From assembly GCA_023436065.1 (NCBI GenBank), contig JAEZKU010000024.1, forward strand, positions 437,213-501,212: a stretch of DNA of 64,000 bases, written 5' to 3'. Shown piece by piece: positions 43,969-52,340 of the stretch. Source of the DNA: Bacillota bacterium. Lineage in GTDB: Bacteria > Bacillota > Clostridia > Lachnospirales > Lachnospiraceae. A program made the position numbers and the translations under genes. Each line of letters starts with the position of its first letter. The first letter of the stretch is position 1. The notes below the pieces were generated by a model. That model saw nothing but the letters and a program-made list of their open reading frames with translations, was not told the origin of the DNA and ran no database searches.

Positions 43969-45609
43969 TCATTTCTCCGGAGTCGCAGGATATAAGCTCT
44001 TATCAAAGACATAATAATTATTTCCCCTTTCTTTGGTTAACTCCTCAACCTGCTGATCAGTCAGCATAAATGATGGTTTATGATCCTTGTTCGGACAGGC
44101 ATCGAAATGGTACCAGCCGTCACCACAGTTGATCAGATTCCAGAAGTGCTTTGTTCTTCCTCCTACCCTTCTTACCTCCATGTTATCAATTCCTGCCCTG
44201 GTTAACATCGCCTTGGAGACAGCGAAATAGGTAAAGCAATCACCGTATTTCTTGGTCATTCCCCGATAGGCCTCCGCCAGCCAGTCTGACTTATCGGAAT
44301 CACCGCTATAATCGATATGGCCTCTGACCCAACGATAGATTTCATAAGCGATTTCCCGTTTGGTCATATTCTGCCCGGTAATCTGCTGCAGAAGTTCATC
44401 ACAGAGCTCATTGACAGTCTCTTCACTTACTTCAAATACCATCACATCAATTCTTGCAGTCTTCACAGCCTGGTTGCCTGCAGCATCCTTAGCTGTATAA
44501 GTAACCGTATAGGTTCCTTCCTTCTTCAAGTTCACTTCGCTGTTGTCTACGGAAAAGGTTACCTCCTTATCCCGGTTATCCGTTACCGTGACACCCTTCT
44601 TATAAGATACTGTATCCCCGATAAATACTGTCTTATCGGTGATCCCCGAGAAAACCGGTGCTTCTTTATCTTCCACTACCTCCACTGTAACCGGGAGCTC
44701 AGAGATATTGTCGGCGCTGTCCTTAAGGACGATTTGAAAGGCCTTCTTACCAGGCTTCGTAAAATCCGGCTTTTTCTGATAGCTTACTGACACCGGAGTC
44801 GCATCCCTGATATCCTTTACAAATTCCTCTGCCTTGGGTTTATCCCCACAGTATACCTTCACAGCCTTAACAGAAGCCTCGGGTGCGACAGTATCAACAA
44901 CTTCAACAGCTATTGTGACATGCTTTTTGTTGACCTCCAGCTCAACCGGATAACTCCCGAGTTTATTGGTGTTGACGGTCTGCAAATCTGTGATCATAAC
45001 CACATCATACTTACTGTTCTCCACAAAATCCTTCACCGACAGCATCTGTTTGGTACCGGCCTCCACCGTAAGTCTGTTTCTGATATCCAACACTGTCAGC
45101 TTTGCCTTCTTCTCAGAGACATTGCCACTGCCATCCTGCAGCAACAGGGATACCTCCTGTTCCCCCGGAACATCAGTATCCGGAATATGTCTGAAATATA
45201 CCTTCACTTCGGAAGCATCCTCGATATTGGAGACAAAGGCATTTGGGTCTGCGCGTTCTCCCCGTAATACGAACTGATCTTTGACGTCAGCCTTAGGCGG
45301 CATGGTATCAACCACCTTAAGAAGGGAGGTATGCACTCTTCGGCCTATCTGTATCTGCACCTTATAGGTCCCCGGAGTTCTGGTATCCAGCTTCTTCATA
45401 TCTGTCACAAAGGTCCCTTGACGGTTCTTATATTTTAAAAAGCTATTTACAGTAAGCTTCTCTTCCCCTGCTTCTAAAGTAACAGCCTTGACTACCATTG
45501 GTCGCAGCTCAATGTAAGCAATGCCTGTGAGGATTAGTAAAATCTCTATACTTAGGATCAGAAGAATGATCTTCTTCCTGTAGCCTCTGTGCCTTTTATA
45601 TCTTTTCAT
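43969..45609 (-). CDS. Secreted transglutaminase-like protein with Ig-like repeats
   Basis: 546 residues. N-terminal membrane anchor (about 14-32), then repeated Ig-like (DUF5011-type) modules, best seen as PVFSGITDKTVFIGDTVSYK and YTVTYTAKDAAGNQAVKTA near 325-390, and a C-terminal transglutaminase domain (405-546). The latter has YGDCFTYFAVSKAMLT (Cys), KHFWNLI (His) and WYHFDACP (Asp), a complete triad. Outer cell-wall enzyme or protease; substrate unknown. It precedes the racemase gene by 97 bases in the same direction and may be first in the operon. Confidence 0.82.
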   Translation of the reverse strand: MKRYKRHRGYRKKIILLILSIEILLILTGIAYIELRPMVVKAVTLEAGEEKLTVNSFLKYKNRQGTFVTDMKKLDTRTPGTYKVQIQIGRRVHTSLLKVVDTMPPKADVKDQFVLRGERADPNAFVSNIEDASEVKVYFRHIPDTDVPGEQEVSLLLQDGSGNVSEKKAKLTVLDIRNRLTVEAGTKQMLSVKDFVENSKYDVVMITDLQTVNTNKLGSYPVELEVNKKHVTIAVEVVDTVAPEASVKAVKVYCGDKPKAEEFVKDIRDATPVSVSYQKKPDFTKPGKKAFQIVLKDSADNISELPVTVEVVEDKEAPVFSGITDKTVFIGDTVSYKKGVTVTDNRDKEVTFSVDNSEVNLKKEGTYTVTYTAKDAAGNQAVKTARIDVMVFEVSEETVNELCDELLQQITGQNMTKREIAYEIYRWVRGHIDYSGDSDKSDWLAEAYRGMTKKYGDCFTYFAVSKAMLTRAGIDNMEVRRVGGRTKHFWNLINCGDGWYHFDACPNKDHKPSFMLTDQQVEELTKERGNNYYVFDKSLYPATPEK

Positions 45610-45728
45610 AAATTACTCCTCTTAACATCAAAAATCATTCTTGTAAACAAAATGGAATATATTTACATTTCAATTTTATGTATATCATATTCTCTCGTTA
45701 AGTGAATGTCAATATCTGTTATATAATT

Positions 45729-45792
45729 CCAGGGTATTCTATCTCTATCGGGTCATGTAGAAGTTTGTCCGATTCTCGACCGGATACCCTGG
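45729..45792 (-). terminator. Possible terminator hairpin after the Mn-catalase gene
   Basis: CCAGGGTAT (45729-45737) pairs with ATACCCTGG (45784-45792) around a 46-base loop that can fold further. No T-run follows on the minus strand, so activity is uncertain. Confidence 0.4.
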
Positions 45793-45804
45793 TATTAAAA
45801 CACA

Positions 45805-46491
45805 TTATTTCGTAATGAGCTCCTTCTCCGGTTCTTTAAATTGTGGTGCCTGAGGATTATTTAAATCAAAATACTTACCCGGTGTAGAAAGGTCAAAATA
45901 AAGCCTGGAATCCTCAGTTACACCAAAATCCTTCAGAGAACCGGTCTCCTGAAGCTTATTGAAAGCCTTACGGAACAGCGCATTATGAGCCTCCTCCCGA
46001 TTCAGCAGGAAATCTATCGTTTCTCTGACATACTTATCATTAATTTGACGATAAAGATATTCATATACCACCTTAGCACGTTGTTCAGCTGCTATATCAG
46101 AAAGCAGATCTGCTGCAAGATCACCTGTCTCATTCACATAGGCTGCCGTCCACAGATAACCGGACGCATTGGCAAGCATCGGAGTCAAACCTGTCAGAAC
46201 GTGAGCTTCTATACTTCCGACCGTAGCGTTGTTGGCATCCGGAGCATGTCCATTCAGCAGATTAACTGCGATTGCCACCATCTCCATATGACTGAGCTCC
46301 TCTGCCGCAATATCCAGAAATAAATCCTTAATCTCAGGATTGTTAATCCTAAGACTTTGTGACAGGTACTGCATCGCGGCCTTAAGTTCTCCTTGGGGAC
46401 CACCTAACTGTTCCTGCAGCATCGTGGCATAATTCGGGTTTGGTTTCTCAACCTTTACTTCCTGTAATAATTGTTTCTCATGCCGAAACAT
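45805..46491 (-). CDS. Manganese catalase family protein
   Basis: 228 residues. Two helix pairs carry the dinuclear Mn ligands: GGPQGELKAAMQYLSQS (Glu35), DIAAEELSHMEM (Glu66 and His69) and later RREEAH-like LNREEAHNALF with VYEYLY. The start at 46491 has GGAG eight bases upstream; the longer frame from 46617 adds an unrelated hydrophobic leader. Degrades hydrogen peroxide; in spore formers such proteins (CotJC-like) also occur in the coat. Divergent from a tiny basic/acidic protein gene. Confidence 0.88.
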   Translation of the reverse strand: MFRHEKQLLQEVKVEKPNPNYATMLQEQLGGPQGELKAAMQYLSQSLRINNPEIKDLFLDIAAEELSHMEMVAIAVNLLNGHAPDANNATVGSIEAHVLTGLTPMLANASGYLWTAAYVNETGDLAADLLSDIAAEQRAKVVYEYLYRQINDKYVRETIDFLLNREEAHNALFRKAFNKLQETGSLKDFGVTEDSRLYFDLSTPGKYFDLNNPQAPQFKEPEKELITK

Positions 46492-46661
46492 CACATCATC
46501 TCCTTTTTTGTGTGATAGAGTAGTTCTTCTCTGAGAGATAAAGTACTTCTTCTCTGAGTTAGTATTGACAAAAAGAATGAATATACACAATAAGCAAATA
46601 ATTACATTTTTCACCATTATTCGATTGATACATATATTGTAATTGAAAGGAGTTGATCTTT

Positions 46662-46841
46662 ATGGGATGTAAATATGGCTGCAGGCCATACAGAGATTAC
46701 GACTTTGACAGAAGAAAGGATCGTGACTTTTTCATCGGTTCACCTTACGGCCCTCTCCGTCGCAGACACAGATATTACCGCGATGACGATCGATCCCATC
46801 CCCACGGTGGAGATTTCTTTGGTTTTCCACGGATTTTCTAA
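46662..46841 (+). CDS. Small Arg/Asp/Tyr-rich protein of unknown function
   Basis: 59 residues: MGCKYGCRPYRDYDF, then a run of charged residues RRKDRDF and HRYYRDDDRSHPHGGDFFGF. No domain recognised; low complexity suggests a small coat-like or nucleic-acid-binding protein. ATG at 46662 with AAAGGAG upstream. It faces away from the Mn-catalase gene and precedes the YerC gene by 113 bases. A divergent promoter with the catalase is likely. Confidence 0.6.
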   Translation: MGCKYGCRPYRDYDFDRRKDRDFFIGSPYGPLRRRHRYYRDDDRSHPHGGDFFGFPRIF

Positions 46842-46954
46842 TCCTCTTCTAACCATTTGAGTATGAAAAAACACTTTACTTCAGTAACTTAGAGTGTTAA
46901 AATTATACTGTGTGAAAAGCAAATAATCACAAGAAGATGAAAGGAGTCCTACCG

Positions 46955-47257
46955 ATGAGCAAAAACATCAGAACCTCTGCTGTTGACCATCTATTTGAGG
47001 CAATTTTAAGCTTAAAGGATTCGGAGGAATGTTATACATTTTTTGAAGACATATGTACCGTGAATGAATTATTATCCTTATCTCAGAGATTTGAAGTGGC
47101 ACGCATGCTTCGTTGCCATAAGACTTATTTGGAAATCGCAGAAAAGACCGGCGCTTCTACCGCAACCATCAGCCGTGTCAACCGTTCCCTCAATTATGGG
47201 AATGACGGTTACGATATGGTCTTTTCCAGAATGAAGGATCCCTTTTCGGACAATTAA
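46955..47257 (+). CDS. YerC/YecD family (TrpR-superfamily) DNA-binding protein
   Basis: 100 residues. TrpR-like helix-turn-helix: FFEDICTVNELLSLSQRFEVARMLRCHKTYLEIAEKTGASTATISRVNRSL, the core of the YerC/YecD family (residues 30-82). ATG 46955 with AAAGGAG upstream; an in-frame ATG at 46937 would place the RBS inside the gene. In Firmicutes this small protein is a conserved putative regulator of unknown target. Confidence 0.88.
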   Translation: MSKNIRTSAVDHLFEAILSLKDSEECYTFFEDICTVNELLSLSQRFEVARMLRCHKTYLEIAEKTGASTATISRVNRSLNYGNDGYDMVFSRMKDPFSDN

Positions 47258-47269
47258 TCAGCAAAAAAG

Positions 47270-47305
47270 CAATGAGCTTATAACCAGTCGGTTATAAGCT
47301 CATTT
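47270..47305. terminator. Bidirectional terminator between yerC and the DUF1836 gene
   Basis: AATGAGCTTATAACC pairs with GGTTATAAGCTCATT around AGTC. The minus-strand side is followed by GCTTTTTTGC. Located between convergent genes ending at 47257 and 47363. Confidence 0.8.
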
Positions 47306-47362
47306 AAATTCATGATTCACGAAATGTCTACGAAGCTGACATCTTGAATATTCAATATGATA

Positions 47363-48052
47363 TTATGCCTCAGACTTTCGATCCTCAGGCCTCTTTTTAC
47401 TCTCTTTCTTATCATCAGCCCTTCCGTCACTTGCTTTGCTTCGATTACTTCCTCCCATCAGGGCATCATCGATCATCTTCTCAATCATATGTTTCCTCAT
47501 ATACACATCAAAGCACAGCATGCTGATAAATGAGAAGGTGGTCAGGAAATCATGATCCTCCTGATTGGTAACCTCGGGAAAGGACTCCTTTGCTTTCGTC
47601 ATCTTACGGATCATATCCTTGGTAAGAGCATCTGTCTGCTCCTTCTCCAAGCGAAATATCTCCTCGTATATCTCCTCCAGCTTTATCTTTGACTTATCTC
47701 CGTAATAGCGTTCCGTCAACGGATTGAAGATATTCTGGATATCACTGATCGAAAGGATATTTTTAAAATAATAGATAAAAATCAAAAGGAACATATGCTC
47801 CTTGCTATATTTCTTCTTACTGGGTGGAGGTAACAGTTCATTCTTCGTATAATTATTGATCATCGTCTTCGTCAGAAGCTTGTCTTCACTGTAACGCTTT
47901 GAAGACTTCAGATGCTTATCCATAAAGGTTGTTACCTGATCCATGTATAGATCTATGTTAGGTATATCATCCGGCATGATGTATTTCACGTCCTTCAAGC
48001 TGTCGATTAAGCTCCTGATATACTCCTCTTTCATCCTATCCAATTGTATCAC
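47363..48052 (-). CDS. DUF1836 domain-containing protein
   Basis: 229 residues. The DUF1836 core KTMINNYTKNELLPPPSKKKYSKEHMFLLIFIYYFKNILSISDIQ spans about 60-115 and resembles a MerR-like winged helix. The C-terminus is a low-complexity Lys/Glu/Asp tail (KKESKKRPEDRKSEA). Conserved in clostridia; likely a DNA-binding protein of unknown target. Divergent from pcrA. Confidence 0.82.
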   Translation of the reverse strand: MIQLDRMKEEYIRSLIDSLKDVKYIMPDDIPNIDLYMDQVTTFMDKHLKSSKRYSEDKLLTKTMINNYTKNELLPPPSKKKYSKEHMFLLIFIYYFKNILSISDIQNIFNPLTERYYGDKSKIKLEEIYEEIFRLEKEQTDALTKDMIRKMTKAKESFPEVTNQEDHDFLTTFSFISMLCFDVYMRKHMIEKMIDDALMGGSNRSKASDGRADDKKESKKRPEDRKSEA

Positions 48053-48222
48053 CTCAATCTCATTATATAGTATCCGTTACTAGATGTCAAAGCCAAAATA
48101 AACATATAGATAGTAGCATTTGTTAATTTTGAGATAGGAAATGCAGGATTGAATCTGCCCCTGTGCCATGCTATAATAAACATACGTTTGTAATTTGAGC
48201 CACAAAACTTTTGGAGGTTATT

Positions 48223-50538
48223 ATGAGTATTTATGATACATTGAATCCCGAACAGAAGCGCGCCGTGCTTCATGACAAAGGACCGCTTCTGATCTTAGCC
48301 GGTGCAGGTTCCGGAAAGACGCGTGTCCTGACCCACCGTATCGCTTATCTGATTGAAGAGCGAGGGGTTAATCCTTATAACATCCTTGCGATTACCTTCA
48401 CCAATAAGGCGGCCAAGGAGATGCGTGAGCGTGTCGATAAAATCGTGGGCTATGGTTCCGAGAATATCTGGGTCAGCACCTTTCATTCCACCTGTGTCCG
48501 AGTACTGCGCAGATACATAGATACCATTGGCTATTCCAGAAGCTTTACCATCTATGATACCGATGATCAGAAGACCCTGATGAAAGAAATCTGTAAATAC
48601 TTAAATATCGATACTAAGAAGACCAACGAGCGAGCCATCCTCTCGGTCATCTCCAAAGCAAAGGACGAGCTGGTATCTCCGGAAGAATTTGCTATGAATG
48701 CCGGTCGTGACCTGACGCAGAACCGGTATGCCCAGGCATATGCCGAATATCAGAAGAGACTTCGCCAAAGTAATGCTTTAGATTTCGATGATTTGATCTA
48801 TAAGACGGTTGAGCTGTTTCAGATGAACCAGGAAGCTCTGGCTTACTTCCAGAATCGCTTCCGTTATATCATGGTGGACGAGTATCAGGATACGAACACA
48901 GCTCAATTCCGCCTGATTCATCTACTTTCCTCCGGTATGAACATTTACGGAGAAAGGGAATATAATCTTTGTGTAGTGGGTGATGATGACCAGTCCATTT
49001 ATAAGTTCCGCGGTGCGAATATCTATAACATCCTGAACTTTGAGAAGTCCTTTCCGAATACGGAGGTTATTAAGCTGGAGCAGAACTACCGCTCCACGAA
49101 AAGTATCCTGAATGCTGCCAATGAAGTAATCTGCAACAATCAGGGACGGAAGGATAAATCGCTCTGGACCGAGAACGAGGAAGGGGAACCGGTTCATTTC
49201 ACTCAATTTGAAACTGATTTTGAGGAGGCAGATCATGTCACTGCCGAAATCAGAAGGATTGTGGACAGTGGTGGGGCAAATTATCAGGATTTTGCCATTC
49301 TCTACCGAACCAACGCGCAATCCCGTCTGTTCGAGGAGAAGCTGCTGCTGCGCAACATCCCCTATAAGATCATCGGTGGTGTGAATTTCTATGCCCGCAA
49401 AGAAATCAAGGATATGCTCGCCTACTTAAAGACGATTGATAACGGTCTGGACAGTCTGGCGGTGAAAAGAATTATCAATGTACCCCGACGAGGCATTGGT
49501 CTGACTACCGTAGACAGGGTCAATGATTATGCCGTAGAACACGACATGAGCTTTTATGAAGCATTGACCAGGGCTCACTATATTCCGGGTCTGGAACGCT
49601 CCGCCTCAAAGATTGCTCCCTTCGTCAGCCTGATTGAGGGTCTGAAATCACGAGTGAAGCAGGAGGGTTATTCGCTTCGGGAGCTGATCGATGATATCCT
49701 GGATGCTACCGGATACCTGCGTGAACTGGAGGAAGAGAAGGATGAGGACGCACAGGATAGAATAGGCAACATTAACGAACTTGTAAATAAGCTGGTTACT
49801 TATGAGGAAAATGCCGAAGAACTTCCTACCTTAAGCGGCTTCTTAGAGGAGGTCGCTCTGGTTGCCGATATAGATACGCTTGAGGAGGGGTCGGACCATA
49901 TCGTTCTCATGACACTCCATAGTGCGAAGGGTCTGGAATTTCCTTATGTATATCTCTGCGGTATGGAGGAAGGGATCTTCCCAGGATATATGTCCATCTT
50001 TGCCGATAATCCGGTCGAGGAGATTGAAGAGGAACGACGCCTTTGCTATGTCGGTATCACCCGTGCGATGAAGCAGTTGTCTCTGTCCGCAGCTAAGCAG
50101 AGGATGCTGCGAGGCGAAACCCAGTATAATAAGCCCTCCCGCTTCGTGAATGAGATTCCAAGATATCTGCTTAAGATGAATACTCCCGGACCGAGAAGAT
50201 CACAGTTTACCTTTGATGAGGATACTTCTTTCGCAAAACGTTCCTTTGGCCGTTCCTTTGACAATGAGATTAATTTCGATAAGCCCCATGCATCGTCTTA
50301 TGCACAGCCTCAGGCAAATTATAAGCCCTACCTCTCCGAGGTTAAGCAGTTCGAGGGTAAGCAGATGGGCACCTTGAATTATGGTGTCGGTGACACGGTG
50401 AAGCATATCAAATTCGGTGTTGGCATCGTAACGGATATCACGAAGGGTGGCAAGGATTATGAGGTTACTGTGGACTTTCCGAACTTCGGAATCAAGAAGC
50501 TTTTATCCACCTTCGCTAATCTGATAAAAATTGATTGA
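48223..50538 (+). CDS. pcrA: UvrD/PcrA-type ATP-dependent DNA helicase
   Basis: 771 residues. Superfamily 1 motifs: LNPEQKRAV (Q), LILAGAGSGKTRVLTHR (I), AITFTNKAAKEMRER (Ia), VDEYQDTN (II), GDDDQSIYKFRGA (III), EQNYRSTKSILNAAN (IV), HSAKGLEFPYVYL (V) and VGITRAMKQLSLSAA (VI). A C-terminal Tudor-like tail (HIKFGVGIVTDITKGGKDYEVTVDF) ends the protein, as in PcrA. 3'-5' helicase in repair and replication-conflict resolution. RBS GGAGG five bases before ATG. Confidence 0.96.
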   Translation: MSIYDTLNPEQKRAVLHDKGPLLILAGAGSGKTRVLTHRIAYLIEERGVNPYNILAITFTNKAAKEMRERVDKIVGYGSENIWVSTFHSTCVRVLRRYIDTIGYSRSFTIYDTDDQKTLMKEICKYLNIDTKKTNERAILSVISKAKDELVSPEEFAMNAGRDLTQNRYAQAYAEYQKRLRQSNALDFDDLIYKTVELFQMNQEALAYFQNRFRYIMVDEYQDTNTAQFRLIHLLSSGMNIYGEREYNLCVVGDDDQSIYKFRGANIYNILNFEKSFPNTEVIKLEQNYRSTKSILNAANEVICNNQGRKDKSLWTENEEGEPVHFTQFETDFEEADHVTAEIRRIVDSGGANYQDFAILYRTNAQSRLFEEKLLLRNIPYKIIGGVNFYARKEIKDMLAYLKTIDNGLDSLAVKRIINVPRRGIGLTTVDRVNDYAVEHDMSFYEALTRAHYIPGLERSASKIAPFVSLIEGLKSRVKQEGYSLRELIDDILDATGYLRELEEEKDEDAQDRIGNINELVNKLVTYEENAEELPTLSGFLEEVALVADIDTLEEGSDHIVLMTLHSAKGLEFPYVYLCGMEEGIFPGYMSIFADNPVEEIEEERRLCYVGITRAMKQLSLSAAKQRMLRGETQYNKPSRFVNEIPRYLLKMNTPGPRRSQFTFDEDTSFAKRSFGRSFDNEINFDKPHASSYAQPQANYKPYLSEVKQFEGKQMGTLNYGVGDTVKHIKFGVGIVTDITKGGKDYEVTVDFPNFGIKKLLSTFANLIKID

Positions 50539-50559
50539 TGCACAAACAATAGGGGTTAA

Positions 50560-50690
50560 AGTGTCAAAATGTCACATCATTCTAATGATGTATCTATATT
50601 ACACAAGAACAGCATGTGAAAAGCTTGCTTTTCAACTGCTGTTCTTATGCAATATGTCATGCCACATAAGCTGCATGACCTTTTGACACT
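50560..50690. repeat. Large nested inverted-repeat element, GTGTCAAA family
   Basis: AGTGTCAAAA (50560-50569) pairs with TTTTGACACT (50681-50690), extended by GTCA/TGAC. Inside lies AAGAACAGCA/TGCTGTTCTT (50605-50646) capped by TGAAAAGC/GCTTTTCA. The remaining intergenic sequence to 50894 is AT-rich with no gene seen apart from the start region of the next ORF. It shares its GTGTCAAA outer arm with the palindrome at 10914-10947. Could be a MITE-like repeat or a structured RNA. Confidence 0.55.
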
Positions 50691-50894
50691 ACAGTCCTAT
50701 TTATGAATAAATTTGCTAATCTTAAGAAATATTATAGTAATGACAAATAATTTGTGCTATACTATAGCCAAAGCAAGCAATTGCCAATGCATACCATTTT
50801 CTTTATCGTATAAGTAATTATTGTGTATGCAATATTCGTATCAGCATTACAAGGAACTATTGCCTTGTCATAAATATCAGAAGGGAGTGTTATC

Positions 50895-51161
50895 ATGGGA
50901 AACAAACTTGATGAGCTTTTAAGTACAATGAAATTAGGTGATCTGGTTCACAAAAAGGAATGTGACAAGAAGAAACATGTCGCTCTGTGTGTTCTCGCAG
51001 TAATCGGCGGTGTCGCTGCTGTCGCTGCAATCGCCTATGCAGTATACAGATATATGAACCCCGACTATCTCGAGGATTTCGATGATGAATTCGATGATTA
51101 CGAGGATGATACCGAGGAAATGGATGAGGAAGAGACCTCCTCAACTGCTTCGGAAGAATAA
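50895..51161 (+). CDS. Small membrane protein with acidic tail
   Basis: 88 residues. Residues 1-28 cytoplasmic with ECDKKKH, one membrane helix (VALCVLAVIGGVAAVAAIAYAV, about 29-50), then a strongly acidic extracytoplasmic or cytoplasmic tail (DFDDEFDDYEDDTEEMDEEE). Similar small proteins are common in Lachnospiraceae; no function is known. AGAAGGGAGTG precedes the ATG, and a terminator follows. Confidence 0.7.
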   Translation: MGNKLDELLSTMKLGDLVHKKECDKKKHVALCVLAVIGGVAAVAAIAYAVYRYMNPDYLEDFDDEFDDYEDDTEEMDEEETSSTASEE

Positions 51162-51173
51162 GCCGGATAAGAG

Positions 51174-51212
51174 AATCGGGTATTGCATCGTTGATGCAGT
51201 ACCCGATTTTAT
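51174..51212 (+). terminator. Intrinsic terminator after the small membrane protein
   Basis: AATCGGGTA and TACCCGATT arms with an inner TGCATC/GATGCA hairpin, followed by TTTATAT. Confidence 0.8.
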
Positions 51213-51234
51213 ATTATGTAAAAGGAATGGAATA

Positions 51235-52215
51235 TTATTGTTTGATAAAATCTGTATTGACTAACTCCTGATATTTTGCTCTCACCGGCAGCATTCCTGC
51301 ATCCTCAAGAATATCCTGAAGAAAGCTGAAGCATCCTTCGTTCAGAGCCAGATCCTTCTTCCAGGTATCCTGTTCCTGATATCTGGCCGTCATGATTGCC
51401 AGCTCCTCCTTGGTCGTATCAGGGAATTGAGGCTTAATGATTCGTGCTACTTCGGCTGCGGAATGGGAATTCACATATTCCAAGCCTTTTTGAAGCCCTT
51501 TCATAAAAAGTCTCAGCTGTTCCTGCCGGTCTGCAGGGCAGTCATTGCGGATGCATATTACTGTCTCAGGGACTCTCCCGCTCTCACCGCCAATGGCTGC
51601 TACTACTTTCCCGCTGCCCTCCAGCTCCAGTGTCGTAGCAGTCGGTTCATAAACCAGTGCATAATCCCCTTTCCCGGAGGTGAATTCCTTTGTGACAGCG
51701 CTTAATTTCACCTCTGACAGAAGATTAAGATCCGTCTTTAACTTAATCCCATGCTTCTTTAAGACATATTCCAATACCGCCTCCGGTAGCTTCCCTCCGC
51801 CGCCGATCATCACAGTCTTTCCCTTCAGTCGGTCCCAGGTGAACTGCTCCGCTGCCTCCCTGGAAACTAAGAATTCCTCCGCTCTCTGGGTTAGCTGACC
51901 GATACAGATCAATCCATCCTTCGATTCTTTGTTATTATATAAAGTAAGCGGCACTTCTGTACCAAGTATCCCTATCACGCATTTACCAGATAAAAGGGCA
52001 TCCTTCGTATTTTCTGCCCCCTGGCCTCCCGTTAGTCTGACATTTAACCCTTCGTCCTTGATATACCCCTTCTCGATCGCTACATATAAAGGGGCATAAC
52101 TGACCGTATGAGTAGCTTCCTCTATAATAAAATCAGACAGCCCAGGCTTTTTACTGCAGCCGCCAAGCATAACCATCATAATCAGTACAATAAAACCCAC
52201 ACCTATCCTCTTCAT
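51235..52215 (-). CDS. ABC transporter substrate-binding lipoprotein (NMT1/SsuA/TauA-like)
   Basis: 326 residues. Signal peptide with lipobox LGGC at about 19-22, then a type 2 periplasmic-binding fold: ATHTVSYAPLYVAIEKGYIKDEGLNV, then IGILGTEVPL and LVYEPTATTLELEG. NMT1-like members bind thiamine precursors, sulfonates, taurine or nitrate. The permease and ATPase genes are absent from the window. Start 52215 has GGAGGAAAC upstream. Substrate not predictable; HMP-type thiamine precursors are possible given the thi operon in this genome. Confidence 0.82.
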   Translation of the reverse strand: MKRIGVGFIVLIMMVMLGGCSKKPGLSDFIIEEATHTVSYAPLYVAIEKGYIKDEGLNVRLTGGQGAENTKDALLSGKCVIGILGTEVPLTLYNNKESKDGLICIGQLTQRAEEFLVSREAAEQFTWDRLKGKTVMIGGGGKLPEAVLEYVLKKHGIKLKTDLNLLSEVKLSAVTKEFTSGKGDYALVYEPTATTLELEGSGKVVAAIGGESGRVPETVICIRNDCPADRQEQLRLFMKGLQKGLEYVNSHSAAEVARIIKPQFPDTTKEELAIMTARYQEQDTWKKDLALNEGCFSFLQDILEDAGMLPVRAKYQELVNTDFIKQ

Positions 52216-52340
52216 GTTTCCTCCGAAATTCAACTTATTCAATAATAAATTATATTCTGAGGAACTGTTAGTATGAGTATTGTCTGTATAGAATTAGACT
52301 TCCTATACTGCAGGATGTATCTATTTTAGGATGCATCAGC

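Noticed and set aside
46492..46617. N-terminal extension of the Mn-catalase
   Set aside because: The extra residues are hydrophobic and unrelated to catalase; a good RBS favours the ATG at 46491.
50560..50690. CRISPR or tRNA-like structure
   Set aside because: Only one nested hairpin and no repeat-spacer array; no CCA end or tRNA arms.
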